From Trebouxia sp. TZW2008 (Eukaryota; Chlorophyta; Trebouxiophyceae; Trebouxiales; Trebouxiaceae), in contig BDIU01000173.1 in NCBI GenBank assembly GCA_002118135.1, forward strand, positions 124,001 to 188,000: DNA of 64,000 bases. Direction: 5' to 3'. Both the position numbers and the translations under genes were made by a program. This document shows positions 10,881 through 21,960 of this stretch, one piece after another. Each line of letters starts with the position of its first letter. Position 1 is the stretch's first letter. The notes under the pieces were generated by a model. It worked only from the letters and a program-made list of their open reading frames with translations. It ran no database searches and was not told the DNA's origin.

Positions 10881-13800
10881 GGAGCAGAAGCAGGAGCAGA
10901 TTTAGGACCAGCAGCGGCAGCGGCAGCGGAAGCAAGCATGTAAAAAACAAGTGCAGTGAAGAGAGCTTGTAACTTCAGCTCCTCAGTGGAGTAAGCTTTC
11001 TGCAACATTCTCTGTTGGGCTCATGCGTAAGAACTGTGATTGCTTGAACCCTTGGAGAGGCGCCTGACCTGTTGAGTAAGTGGATTCATTCATTGGACTG
11101 CAGTAAAGGTTGAGAGTCACACCTGGCGCCATTCTCTTCATGACATCAAGCGCCACAGCCATATGAGCCGCGGCAAAGAACGCGTCCCGCTTCAGCGCAT
11201 CATCCCTCAGATCGTCTTTTGCATCGTTGAACTGCAAGTACTCTCTGTCGATTCTTGCTGTGATCTGAAATGGAGCTCCAAGCAACCATTTCAGATTCTT
11301 CATCTGCTTGGCGTACTCATCTGATTTTGCAAGGTATGGGTTCTTGTTGTCAAAGACCTGCAAAGCGACAACACACAATGAGGCAAATAATGAGAGGATG
11401 CTATAAAGCTGCTTGCTGCTTTCCTAATGATAAGCAAGACAGACACAAGCCTGAAATGTGCAATTGAGCTGTGCAAAAACATTTTCAGGCAAATATCAGG
11501 CCAGGTCTAACAATCTTGCCCAACAAAGCTATTTTCTGAGGCGTCACGCATCGGTTGAGCTCACAGTTGCTACTGACATTGCATCTGCCATTGCAAAGGA
11601 TTCAGCACAATTTTTCATACACATCGCCACATAAAAGGCTATGAAGGGTAGCTTCTGGAATTGAGGGCAAGATTGAAGAGTTAGGGCATACCCCATACTG
11701 CTGCAGCAGCTCGTCAAGCTCCTCAAAGGATTCTGGAGTCTGAGTATCGAGCTGTTCACCGCAAAGCGTGCCCAGCAGCTGCCTCATAATTGTCCCAACG
11801 CCCTTTTGAGAAGTCCTCTGCTTGTTCATATAGTCAGTATGTGTTCCACCGTTGTCTGACAGCTTTGGACCATGCAATGGGTTCATGATTCTGCTGTTGC
11901 TGGCAAGGTAGAACTCGTAGTTCTGATTATAGAATTTGCTGCCAGCGTCATGGGCGTAAGGGAAGAGATCATCTTTGCGTTTGGGTGAATAGTATGGTCC
12001 GTATACCACTGTGTGCACTGCTTGGTCTATGCTGACTTGAATGGGTGGACTGACTTCAAACTCTGGCGGCTGAGGCTTGACAGTGATCTTCTTCCTTTTG
12101 AGCTGCAGTATGACGGCCAGCTGTCAGCAGAGGCATTCAAACATAAGAGCAGAGATGCATTGACGATCCACAGCTGCACACGGAGACTGACACGATACAT
12201 CTGTACAGTGCAGGTGGCGTTACACTTCATAGTGAGAACTTCTGGCTGTACATGTGATAGGCGATAAAAGGCAGGTCTGCCCACGAACGCTGTGCATGTT
12301 TGCAAATGTTCTCAGAACCTTGAGTGTTTAAGCACCTCTGTGCACGTGTAACAAGGAATCACGCCAGTCAGCGTGCAGCAAATCAGCTCAGTGAGAGGCG
12401 TCTGGAAGGTCTCATAGTCAGCCAGTAAATTCACGTGTTCATAGGATTCTGTCTTGCACTCAAGCAGCAACAGACTCATGCTGAGGTGCATCTTGAGGTA
12501 TTTGTACTCGGCTGGTATGTTCACATGTTCACAAGATTTTGACAAGCAATTGAGCAGCATGAAATTTGCGCTAAGGTGCATCTTGAAGTTCTTGTAGTCA
12601 ACTGGTATGTCTCATTGCAGAAAGCTTTGAAAAGCACACAGCCAGCACAAAGCTCACACTGAGGTGCAGCATGTTTTTTACAGATTTTGAGAAGGAAACA
12701 ATTAGCACAGAACTCACGCTGAGGTGCATCTTGAAGTTCTTGTAGTCATCCCAGTACCCAGGCTCAAGCAAGCCAAGCTCTGGTGCCACAAAGTACTTAG
12801 TCAGCAGCTCCTTCAAGCTAACGCCTTGCATCTGAATGTCTTCATCTTGCACTTTTGCCTGCACACACAACCTCCACTCTTAGCATCTGACCCTTCTTGG
12901 ATGCAAGCAAGACCTGTACAGAAAAGCCTAAGAAAAAGAAATCTGTACACTGTTAGGTATCATGACAGCAGCCTCTGTCTATAGAGGCAGCCTGGGTCGT
13001 GCAGATGTTGGTGCTTTGCAACTGCTCAAAAGAATTGTGTGCAGCCAGCAAGCAGACAACATGTTTGCATCTCAGGTCAACAACCAGTGTCGTGGATGGG
13101 CAGAACGATTTGCTCCCTGTGATATGGGTGGACCTGTAATGATCATTGCTAGTGAAGTCAGATGAGTAGTGAACAGGGAACGCATGCATCTAGAAGGAGA
13201 TCAATAGTTCTATGTGCCTCAGCCAGCCAACAAGGCTGGCTGCAGGTGCCACACAGTGGCAACGACTATGTGCCCATCAGGTCAAGGCAGTCTGTGACAA
13301 GCTCAGCTTTTCCTGCAGCAACAGACATCCAAAGCTTGCTGGCAATGTGGGTTTCACGCCACTTTGTTTGGACTTTGTCTCAGTCAAACTCCTCTAGTTA
13401 ACACACGGGTCTTTTGTCGCCAGATAGCAGAAGAGCACCCAGCAGGCAGATCAATCATCACACAGCGTCTATGCATTCACTTCAGTGCATGCATATGACA
13501 TCATCACCTTGTGGTGCTACTGAATCAGCTTTCCACACAACAAATGCCAATAGTGTTCTGGAATCCCACCAAAAAGGGAACAACCAGAACTGAGTCTTAG
13601 TGTGTAGCTGAGGAGAAAGAAACACAACAATGTACAGATCAATGGCAAGATGGCTAAACTTGCCTTGATGTTGTTCTCCTCTCGGCCAAAAGGGAAGATG
13701 GCCAGAACACCAGTATTCTTGATCTCCGCAAAGTACTTATGGGCCACTGAAAGGTCCTTCATAGTGGCCCAATTCTTGCCACCAGGAATGCTACTGAACA

Positions 13801-15302
13801 GGTCCTGGCAAACTTCCTGACTGCCACACATAAAGAAATTCTCCGCTGCATATTCTTGGAAGTTCCCTGTGAAGCTTGCGGGCCAGGCTAGTCTCCTGTA
13901 GCTATACCAGCCATCCCGGTCGAAATTGTCACCGATTGCAAGCACAGTGTGCCAAATGAGGCCTGCAACAGGCCAGAGCAGATGTCATCATGATAGTAAT
14001 CAATACACATTCCAGCACATGTGTCAGATGTGTGTGGTCCAAGTCCTGTCTCGCCAGGTAGGCTTGTTCGGAGCAGGTTTTGCCCATGATACTAGCCATC
14101 TTATCACAGATATGATGATCACTGCTTTGGACTGATGTCATTCCGCAGACGCACAATTCAGCCCTGGAGAGCACCGTGTGCCATATCAAGCCTGCAACAG
14201 GCCAGACTGAATAGTAGCCAATAATCAGTGATTGACACCGCTGTGATAGCAGTTTGCAACATGTCAACAAGCACATTGACACTCAGGCGCTTCCAGCTGC
14301 TCTGTGTTTGCTGTCATGCTTTGCTTGTGAGGTGCCCCACTGTATGCAGCCCCGCGCCCATGGGTGCCATGGGCGCCCTCAAGAACGACACAGCCCCAAC
14401 AGGATCCGCAGATCAGACAGTTGCGGAGTTTTGACCATTGCACGGGGGGACTATGGATTGTAATCGGCTGGGTCTTTGGGCAATACTGCCCCATTTGGGC
14501 GCCCCAAAATGTTTCACCAAGTGCAAAGCATCTTGTCTGCATTGCTGCTTGGCATCAATCTGAAGTGCAGTGACATTGCCATGATGGGGCTTTGACCGCT
14601 CAGCATGTGCGGCAGAGCTCAATGCATGATTGCCTGCAAGACTTACAAGTGACGCAAAAGGAGTCAAAGACAACCAAGCTTATGCCAAGGGTATAGCAGG
14701 CACTTACCATCAGGACGCCTGTTTTTGGAGAACAGCAAGCTGCATGCAGGTCCCAGGGTGGCAGCCACTGCCTTCAGACCATGATTGTTGGCACCTGCAG
14801 AAACAATTTGCGTGTGTCAGTGAATGAGCTATGAAGCTGGCAGTGCCATGACAGCAAATCTATGCTGCTTGATTGCGGCTGTCATCAAGGCTGCACTGCA
14901 TGCATTGCCAAATCAAGGTGCATGTGGAGACAATGCGTGTTGGCTGCAGGGCATGTCTTTGAACTTACCAAACTTCTTGTCAGTAGGGACATCCTTCGGA
15001 GTGCCATACGACAGCATCGTCTCGACCTCCTCGTAGCCGAACCCCGAGCCATCGTCCAGCACCTTCAGGGCTTGCGATTCGAGCGCCATCCCTACGTCCG
15101 TGCCTTCCACCCTAGTGAAGCTGCGAAACCGGGGCAGGATGTTGACCCAAAAATTCCTGGCGTTGAACTCCTTGCCCTTCGCAGCGCTGTTCTCGGCCAG
15201 TTGGCCCACGCATTGCGCTGGAGAATAGACACGGCTGTCAAAGCGCCTTTGTGCGGCTGCAACTGGCACAAGGCCGGAACCTTCGGCTCTTGCAGTAGAC
15301 AT
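9180..15302 (-). CDS. MORC-like GHKL ATPase
   Basis: Exons: 14969-15302, 14708-14794, 13664-13962, 12718-12858, 11692-12120, 11123-11357, 9709-10244 and 9180-9452; 777 residues, all phases consistent. The N-terminal third carries GHKL ATPase signatures in order: an N-box-like QLAENSAAKGK, the ATP-lid motif LDDGSGFGYEEVETMLSYG and the following GANNHGLKAVAATLG. The spacing resembles MORC-family chromatin ATPases. Residues near KRKKITVKPQ and FYLASNSRIMNPLHG could be the S5-type transducer domain. The C-terminal third is low complexity (Ala, Gln/Glu/His runs, Lys/Arg patches such as GKRRRSS), typical of nuclear proteins. Two introns use GC donors (13663-13662 and 9708-9707). The join 11123 to 10244 rests on phase and splice signals; without it the frame would stop at 10983. 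MORC assignment is by motif memory only. Confidence 0.62.
10841..10880 (+). repeat. (CAG)n microsatellite
   Basis: About a dozen CAG units followed by degenerate cag/gcag repeats to ~10935, inside an intron of the MORC-like gene. It creates a long open Ala-rich frame on the minus strand that need not be coding. Confidence 0.9.
12385..12680 (-). repeat. Decayed copies of MORC-like exon 4 end/donor
   Basis: Copies near 12388-12432, 12476-12520, 12569-12605 and a short one at 12655-12672 repeat the end of exon 4 (DDYKNFKMHLS) and its gtgagt donor. On the minus strand they read like KNFKMHLS, KYLKMHLS and YETFQTPLT. Confidence 0.85.
13988..14080 (-). repeat. Dispersed repeat family C, copy in MORC-like intron
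   Basis: Minus-strand copy of an ~85-bp repeat whose shared core reads cctggcgagacaggacttgg, then a CA-rich stretch, then gtgct(g/c)aa and a short AT-rich tail. Other copies: 25428, 33003, 35320 and 47312. Confidence 0.65.
14155..14205 (-). repeat. Decayed copy of MORC-like exon 3 start
   Basis: Reads gcctgttgcag then GLIWHTVLS on the minus strand, matching the acceptor and first codons of the exon at 13664-13962 (GLIWHTVLAIGDN), before losing similarity. Confidence 0.8.
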
Positions 15303-15641
15303 GCTTAGCCCTGACCTAACCGAAAGAAAGCTTTGCAGCGGATGATGTTGGCAATGCAGACGGCTGCCGATGCTTGCAAGCGCAGAGCTCGGACCGATTT
15401 GGCGAGGTCTATCTTCAGGTGTTTGTTGGCTCGAGGTGCTGAGCTCGCATCTTGATGCTGTGCTGCGCTTTCCAGCAAGAAGATGAAACGACGAATTGCG
15501 TGAAATGCCTGCTTCGTGTTGACAAAAGACGAACGATACCTCTAAACAGTCAAGTGAACCGCAGTATTAGTCTATGTCAAGCAGACAGCATCGCTTGTGG
15601 CACTAGGCACGAAGTGAGTCCCTTGTTTCGTCCTGTGGAGT
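15303..15641. promoter_or_regulatory. Divergent promoter region, MORC-like gene / ferredoxin
   Basis: 339 bp between two divergent start codons. It must hold both 5' UTRs and promoters. I see no clear TATA box or repeated operator. Confidence 0.35.
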
Positions 15642-16925
15642 ATGCTGAGGCAAGCAGCTCGATTGGCACGGCTTTACATCCATCAGCAAAGCTTGGCTGC
15701 TCTTCAACCTTCTCCAGCTCAGGCTGTCTGTACTACCTCTGGCAGAACATTCGACGCAGCAGCTAGTCAAAAGTCAGCAGGCATCTTTGGGGCTCGCTGG
15801 CATACATCCGGCCCGGCAGCGCCCGGTACAGATTGGTGAGCGCTGATAGCTTCACCTTGTACAGCTGCTGCTGAGGCTTGCAATTCTAAGGTGTCACGGC
15901 CCTGCAGTATTGACGTGACATTTCACGACGCGAAAGACGGGTCAAATAAGACGGTGCAGGTCCCGATTGGACAGTCGCTGCTTGAAGCAGCACACAACAA
16001 CGATATAGACCTGGAAGGTAAGTACAGCAGGAAGCCTATCGCATTCAGGACCTGCAATTCACTCTGCTGATAGCAAATTGACCAAATGTGTTCTTATCTT
16101 GCAGGTGCCTGTGAGGGGTCTCTGGCATGCTCAACATGTCATGTCATAGTGGAGGTGACACCCCTGCATTGAAGCGGCAATAGCTAACCTGGTTGCAATA
16201 TGTTCTACGTACAGCATCACAACTATCGTTGGCCTTGCACAGGACCAGGAGAAGTACGACATATTGCCAGAACCTGATGATGATGAGAATGACATGCTAG
16301 ATTTGGCCTTTGCGCTGACTGACACGTAAGTTGATGTTGGCTGCAATCTTTTTGCATCATAGCAATCTTGTGTCACTTCACTATTGCATGCATGCAGTGC
16401 ATCCTGACAAGCATATGTGATATGCATAGTGACGCAAGAATGATTGCCAGAGCATCCTTTTGATGCAGTGAGTCCACTGAGCATGTGTGATGTGTATACA
16501 GGTCCAGGCTTGATTGCTGTTTTAGTTGTGTTGACGCAATGCATATTACTCAGCATGTGCAGTGCAAGGACAGCTTGCTTGCTGGTTCATAGAAGCAAGC
16601 AGCGCTGCATACCCCTGAGCAAGTGTGAGTTGCATGTACCTCCAAGCTTGGTTGCCAGATCATTGCAGCAAAGGAGCATTGCAAGCATTCAGTGTACCCC
16701 TCTGCATATGTGACATGTACAGAGATCAGGCCTGCTTACCAGGTCGCAGCAGCAAAGGAGCATTGTACACATGCAGTGCATCCCACTGAGCATGCATGAT
16801 CTGTGTACAGGTCCAGGCTTGGTTGCCAGATCATTGCAGCAAAGGAGCTTGATGGCTTGAGAGTCAAGATACCCAGCGCCACCAGGAACTTTGCAGTTGA
16901 TGGCTATGTACCAAAGCCTCATTGA
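15642..16925 (+). CDS. MFDX: Mitochondrial [2Fe-2S] ferredoxin (adrenodoxin type)
   Basis: Electron carrier for mitochondrial Fe-S cluster assembly. Exons: 15642-15835, 15908-16017, 16105-16154, 16243-16325 and 16811-16925; 183 residues. A long Arg/Ala/Ser-rich presequence ([16 protein letters not shown]...) precedes [11 protein letters not shown]. The cluster ligands are visible as C-x5-C-x2-C in [13 protein letters not shown], with the fourth Cys in RLGCQII. The acidic partner-binding helix is [16 protein letters not shown], and the tail [17 protein letters not shown] is typical of the family. Intron 4 is enlarged by copies of the last exon's start. Confidence 0.93.
16480..16790 (+). repeat. 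Decayed copies of ferredoxin last-exon start
   Basis: Three copies in intron 4 (about 16490-16530, 16645-16690 and 16722-16770) repeat the acceptor and first codons of exon 5. Examples are tgtatacaggtccaggcttg and gttgccagatcattgcagca. None continues into the rest of the exon. Confidence 0.87.
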
Positions 16926-17451
16926 CAATGGCAGCCAGCTGAATCTAATTTTGAGCTGTATCTGCTTCAACAACGCTAGTCCTTGCACATTTGTTGCGTC
17001 TTTCATTGGCTTCCTGAGGGAAGCAGTAAGATTCCTGTCCCAATGCTGGCTTACAACACAATGTTGCAGCAGCCTGCTAGACAGCATCGGCAGCTGTGCA
17101 AAGGCACTTGTTGGCAACAGCTCCCTTGCCAGCTGATTGCTGCAACGGTTACAGTGAGTTTTCAGCCTATGCAATGCGCAGTATTGAAACATGTCAGCAT
17201 TGAACGAACCTCGACAAACAACAACTATAGAGCGTGTCACAAGGCAACTCATGACGTTTATGCTGACAAGGTGACAGCTGACACAACTATCACATCTTGG
17301 CAGGCGTGCATGTCCATCCAAGTGTCGTCACAATAACGCCGGTCAGCAACTCACGTATGTGTCAGGCTGGATCAGTGTCGACAGGTGCTGTATTTGAGGG
17401 GGATGCGCCAAACTGCACTGTTTCTGCCTACTACAAACACGTTGTTTGCAA
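16926..17451. other. Convergent intergenic region ferredoxin / glucokinase
   Basis: 526 bp holding both 3' UTRs. I see no gene or clear repeat. Confidence 0.5.
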
Positions 17452-20400
17452 TCACTTGCACACCTCTGGTGTTTGCACAAGCCTGATTGCATATTCTCGG
17501 GTGCCCAAAAGGCCCAAACCCTCATTCAGAACCACATACAAAGGGAATGTCTTCAGCAACTTATTGAATCTGCTCTTTTCATGTAGATATGAGTCCAGTA
17601 CCCCACCCTGCTTGACCTTTTCCAGAAGCTGCAACCACATGCAACATTGTTGCAAACGGCATCATCCCTGTATGCTGAGGGCACATTCTGCTAAAGATGC
17701 GTGACTGTGTGCATGATGCAAAGACATCTGCATCTGATCTGATGAGAATGCGCATCTATCTTGCACTGCTCCAAAAAATGCAGCTTCACACTGCATCACT
17801 CCAGCCACAATATGCAGCTCATTGCAATCAAGCCAGCACACGTGAGCATGCGTGAGCACTTAGCAGTTGTGTCAAAGAAGCTTCCATCATGTCACCATTG
17901 AGTGGTTTGCATGCAATCTTTAGAGTGGCCCACTGGATAACATCAGTCAAAGGCGTGCATGTGTCACTATCCCAATACGAAGGCAAGCATACACTGCACA
18001 GCATGAATTACCTTAGGCATGATACCACCACAGATGTAGATGCCACCAGATGCCAACGATCTGAGACCCATGTGACCAGCCTCAGCACCAATGAGGGCAA
18101 GGAACAGGTCCACAGCCTCTACAGCTATTTGATCACTGCTGTCCATGGCTGACTTTGAGATTTCTGCTGCGGTCTGCATCAAACATTGTATGTCAAACAG
18201 CTGAGTGCAACTGTACAGCCTGAGACCCATGCAACTGACCTCAGCAGCAATCAAGGCAAGGAACAGGTCGACAGCCTCTACAGCTATCTGGTCACTGCTG
18301 CGGTCTGCATCACACATGAAATGTCGAACAGGTGAGAGCAACTGTACAGCTTGAGACCCATGTGACCAGCCTCAGCAATAGTGAGAGCAAGCAACAGCTC
18401 CACGGCCTCTACAGCTATCTGGTCGCTCCGGTCCATGGCTGACTTTGAGATTTCTGCTGCGGTCTGCATCACACATGAAATGCCAAACAGCTGAGAGCAA
18501 CTGTACAGCTTGAGACCCATGTGACCAGCCTCAGCACTAGTGAGGGCAAGCAACAGCTCCTCAGTCTCTACAGCTATCTGGTCGGTGCGGTCCATGGCTG
18601 ACTTTGAGATCTCTGCTGCGGTCTGCATCACGCATTGCAATCAGGCATAATACTCTGCAATTCAGTCAGTTAGCTCACTGTGCTAGGCTGCAAGGTGTTG
18701 CCAAACAAACATGCATGCTGCCTGATCCAATCTCATGTAATGTTGTGAGGACTAGAACAGCTGTAAATGCGCTTGGGGTGGAGAAAACCTTTCTTTGACA
18801 CAGCAATCAAGCCAAATAGCGTTGCAACATCATGAATGGACCTTGTGACAAGCGACGCAAGGTGGCACTGTGGATTGGCACACTGCTCCTTTTTATAAGC
18901 TTTGCACCACGAATCAAGCATGCTGCTCAACACCTTATTTTCAGCCTCATTACGGCATACGTGCAAAGATACAGTCATTGTGGAACAGCTAGTTTGTCAA
19001 GGGTGTGTGCCACAAGACCATAGCAGGTGGCATTGCAGTATGCAAAGAACCTTCCATATTGTTGCTGACATCAGATACTTGTCCTGCTAAATACATGCAG
19101 TTGAATATCCAATTGCCATGAAGTGCTTGAGCAATCATGGCTTGACCCAGCTGTGATCACTGTGGCTGTCAGCCCATTGCTGCAGTCATAAGTGCATCCA
19201 ACAACAGCAAGGAACAAGACTTGAGCTGTACCTTCTGCATAGTCAGGTCCAAAGCCGGTCTTGAACAGTGCTCATCTGTCTGGAGGAACTCGTATATCCT
19301 TTGCAAGCCGCTTCCACAGCACACCTGCAGCCAGCAAACAAGGCAATTGTGAGCAAGAAAACATGGTGAGTCATGCGTTTGATGGTGCGCTGTGATGAAA
19401 GTTGCAAACAGGTGTGTGCCGCAGCTGTCAACTTCAATGTGAGTGCCTGTCCATAGCTTGAGGACTCAAAAGCAGACTCATCGCTGATGCACACAGCACT
19501 CACAAGTTCCAATCCTCAGTTTCCTAGCTGCCGCTCCACACGGATCTGCATCGATATTTGCTTCAAACCCCTAGGGCTTGTTTTGAGCACACATTACGAT
19601 TGTCTGAAGTTGATGAGAAAGCATATGCTCATTATGTCACTTAGAAGGCACTTGCATGTTGCATTTCACAGTACCAGTATTTGCTGCTCCACGTGGGCCT
19701 GAAAACAACTCTAAGCATATTGAACAATAACCAGCACCAAGCACGGGCGCATGAAATGATCCAAACTGCACTCACATGCTCCACTTCACAGTAGCCTAGT
19801 TGCCGCTCCACATGAGTCTGCAGGGCTCTTTGCTTCCAGCCCCTGGGGGCAAAGCTGGCATGGGCCCCTTCTGAGGGCCAAACCCTGTAACTGCCAAAGT
19901 TCTCACTCCAATACAGGTTTGCTTGTCCCAATCCTGTGCCTGGACCCATACACGCCTTTGGTGCCTACATAAGAAAGGAGTTTTGCTTATTTCAAGGTCA
20001 TGTGAGCTCTGTCATGTCATGACATCAACTCTGCCTGTGTTTGGGGTGTGTGCAACTAAGCCTTGATCTGGCAACGCTTCATCACATCAGTTGCGAGGTT
20101 GTCAGCATACTCGTGGTAAAGGTGCTGGTGCTGCTGCTGCTGCTGCTGCTGCTGCTTCTGATACTGCTGTGCTTGACATTATGATCCGCTGGTACCTTGC
20201 AGAGGTCAAGCCTGATATGATGGTACAAGCACTTACAGTTACTAGAAGTTCTCCTGGCTGAAGGCAACTAATCTATGTGCTAGCATGATAAGCGCAGGCT
20301 GATGCCGTTGTAAGCTGAGCAGCTGCAGGCTTACCTTTGGCCGTGCAGGCACATCATTCAGTATGTGCAGATCCTCTGGCTGAAGGGCCGGCACCCCATA

Positions 20401-21675
20401 TCCGCAAGCCTCAAAGTCATTCAACACTGCCATCCTGCAGTGAAGCATGGACAGCATGTTCGCTGCTGGCATCTTGCTGATATGTAAGCTGCTTTGCCTT
20501 ACATAAATGAGTTTAACATGATTGCCGCTGTATTGGTGATTGCAGGTTGACAAGTAGATGCGCATCTGGTGCCAAGACTTTGTGCCACTTGCACACTTGC
20601 ATGGCAGGCTGCTGTGTTTGCAAACAGAACAGTAACTTTGCTGCGTAGAAAGCGACAACAACATCCTGGGGTTGCATTTCAATGCTGGTCTTAGTTGCTG
20701 TGCTGTTGTCAAGTCTATAAGAGGCAGGTGCACATTAGGCTGCTGCTAGTTTTGACTGTGGTGTGCTCAGTCGCAATAGCAGACATATAAGATGATCCCA
20801 ATATGCCTGATGTTGACGTATTAAGACTGCTGTTGAGACTTGTGGTAGGGCGAAGTTGTGCTCTTACCTGATGCCATACTTTGAGGTCAAGGATGCACCA
20901 TCAATTACCCATTCCAGGTTGGTCATGACACACTTGTTGTCCAACACAGGACCAGCGCATGCAAATGCTGCTGCACCAGGGGTGTCCTTCTTGAATGCAT
21001 CCTCACTTGAGAGCGCATCCAGTGCATCCTCGAACGTCAGGTAGTCCTTTGTGGGGTAGATCTGCGCCACAAACATGATGTCAAGCAATGTACATGCACA
21101 ATAGAAACTATGCCCGCAGCATCTATAAGTTTTCTTGTACAGAGTACAGTTCATCAGCAAGAGCCATTGCTTTATGGTGAGACGATGACTGCTAAAGGCA
21201 CTAGGGCCTGATGAGTTATACAGGCAGTCATGGGAAGTATGCATCACCTTGCTGAAGAGCCTCTCATGATTGCCGCTCCGTAGGTCGAGCCTCCACAGCA
21301 CAAATCTACAGTTTGTCCCCCCAATGTCTGCTACTAACACGACGTTCTTGTCGCCCTGCGCCAGGTACGCATGCTCAGCGGGATGTATGCTTTGTAGGCG
21401 CGCGGTGTCGTCTTACTCAGCATTCATACCTCCTGTCCCCATTGACCAACATTTGGCGACTGTGATGCGTCACATCTGAGGAGAGAGTGCCCGTTGCGCC
21501 TTCTGCTTTGTTTCTGATGCAGATATGCTGATGGTGAACAGTCGCGCCAGGTCGCCTGTGGCTGGGCTCTGTGGCTTACAGCTCGAAAAGCCTGCGGTCG
21601 CTTGGAGTTTCGTCTGCTGAAGATGGTCTGGTGAGCGGGTGCTTGACACGTCCTGGCCTCCGCAAAACAGTTCAT
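17452..21675 (-). CDS. GLK: Glucokinase, bacterial (Glk) type, plastid-targeted
   Basis: Phosphorylates glucose with ATP. Exons: 21430-21675, 21248-21355, 20868-21061, 20335-20434, 19776-19964, 19232-19324, 18012-18173 and 17452-17628; 422 residues, phases all consistent. The first exon is a Ser/Arg/Gln-rich leader fitting a plastid transit peptide. The body shows the ROK/Glk phosphate loop VLVADIGGTNCRFVLWRLD, ACAGPVLDNKCVMTN, the catalytic-Asp region MAVLNDFEACGYGVPAL, GPGTGLGQANLYW, VCCGSGLQRIYEFL, ASGGIYICGGIMPK and the C-terminal PLYVVLNEGLGLLGT. This matches the E. coli Glk order rather than eukaryotic hexokinase. Two introns carry tandem copies of neighbouring exon edges; those before exon 7 keep a long open frame. 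Confidence 0.92.
18174..18650 (-). repeat. Triplicated copies of glucokinase exon 7 start
   Basis: Three tandem copies (~155 bp each) lie directly upstream of exon 7. Each has a near-intact acceptor (tgatgcag/acatgcag type, or gatgcag at the top) and the codons TAAEISKSAMDxxDQIAVE. The two left-hand stretches run on in one open frame (18284-18640, minus) through ALTIAEAGHMGLKLYSCSH. Unlike most relics here they could still act as alternative acceptors. Confidence 0.85.
19520..19690 (-). repeat. Decayed copies of glucokinase exon 5 end
   Basis: Segments at about 19530-19580 and 19640-19690 repeat the end of exon 5 (HVERQLGYCEVEH). One reads tactgtgaaatgcaacatgc on the minus strand; the other shares the gccgctccaca(c/t) stretch with exon 5. 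Confidence 0.75.
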
Positions 21676-21960
21676 CGCGTTCTTGCCTGCTCACATATGC
21701 ATTGTGCCAATCAAAATTACCGTTGCAACGCTGCGACGCAGATCTTAATACATCACAAATGTTCTGCAAAACCAGATCAGTTTCGCAACCGTCGCGCTAA
21801 AATCTCGTTTATGCTGCTAGCCCCTTGAGACTATCCTGAATCTGCAACCTGTGAGTCACTTCTGTGACTAATGCCAACAGCCCTGACAGAAGCAAGGGCG
21901 TCTTGCAAGGCGCCTTGATATCGTCACAATGCAAAAATTACGGTCAGATTACGGTCGATT

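Noticed and set aside
10802..11008. Ala-rich minus-strand frame ending after a (CAG)n run, with a possible hydrophobic helix
   Set aside because: It is created by the microsatellite and lies in an intron; the phase 1 join from 11123 to 10244 continues the MORC-like protein better.
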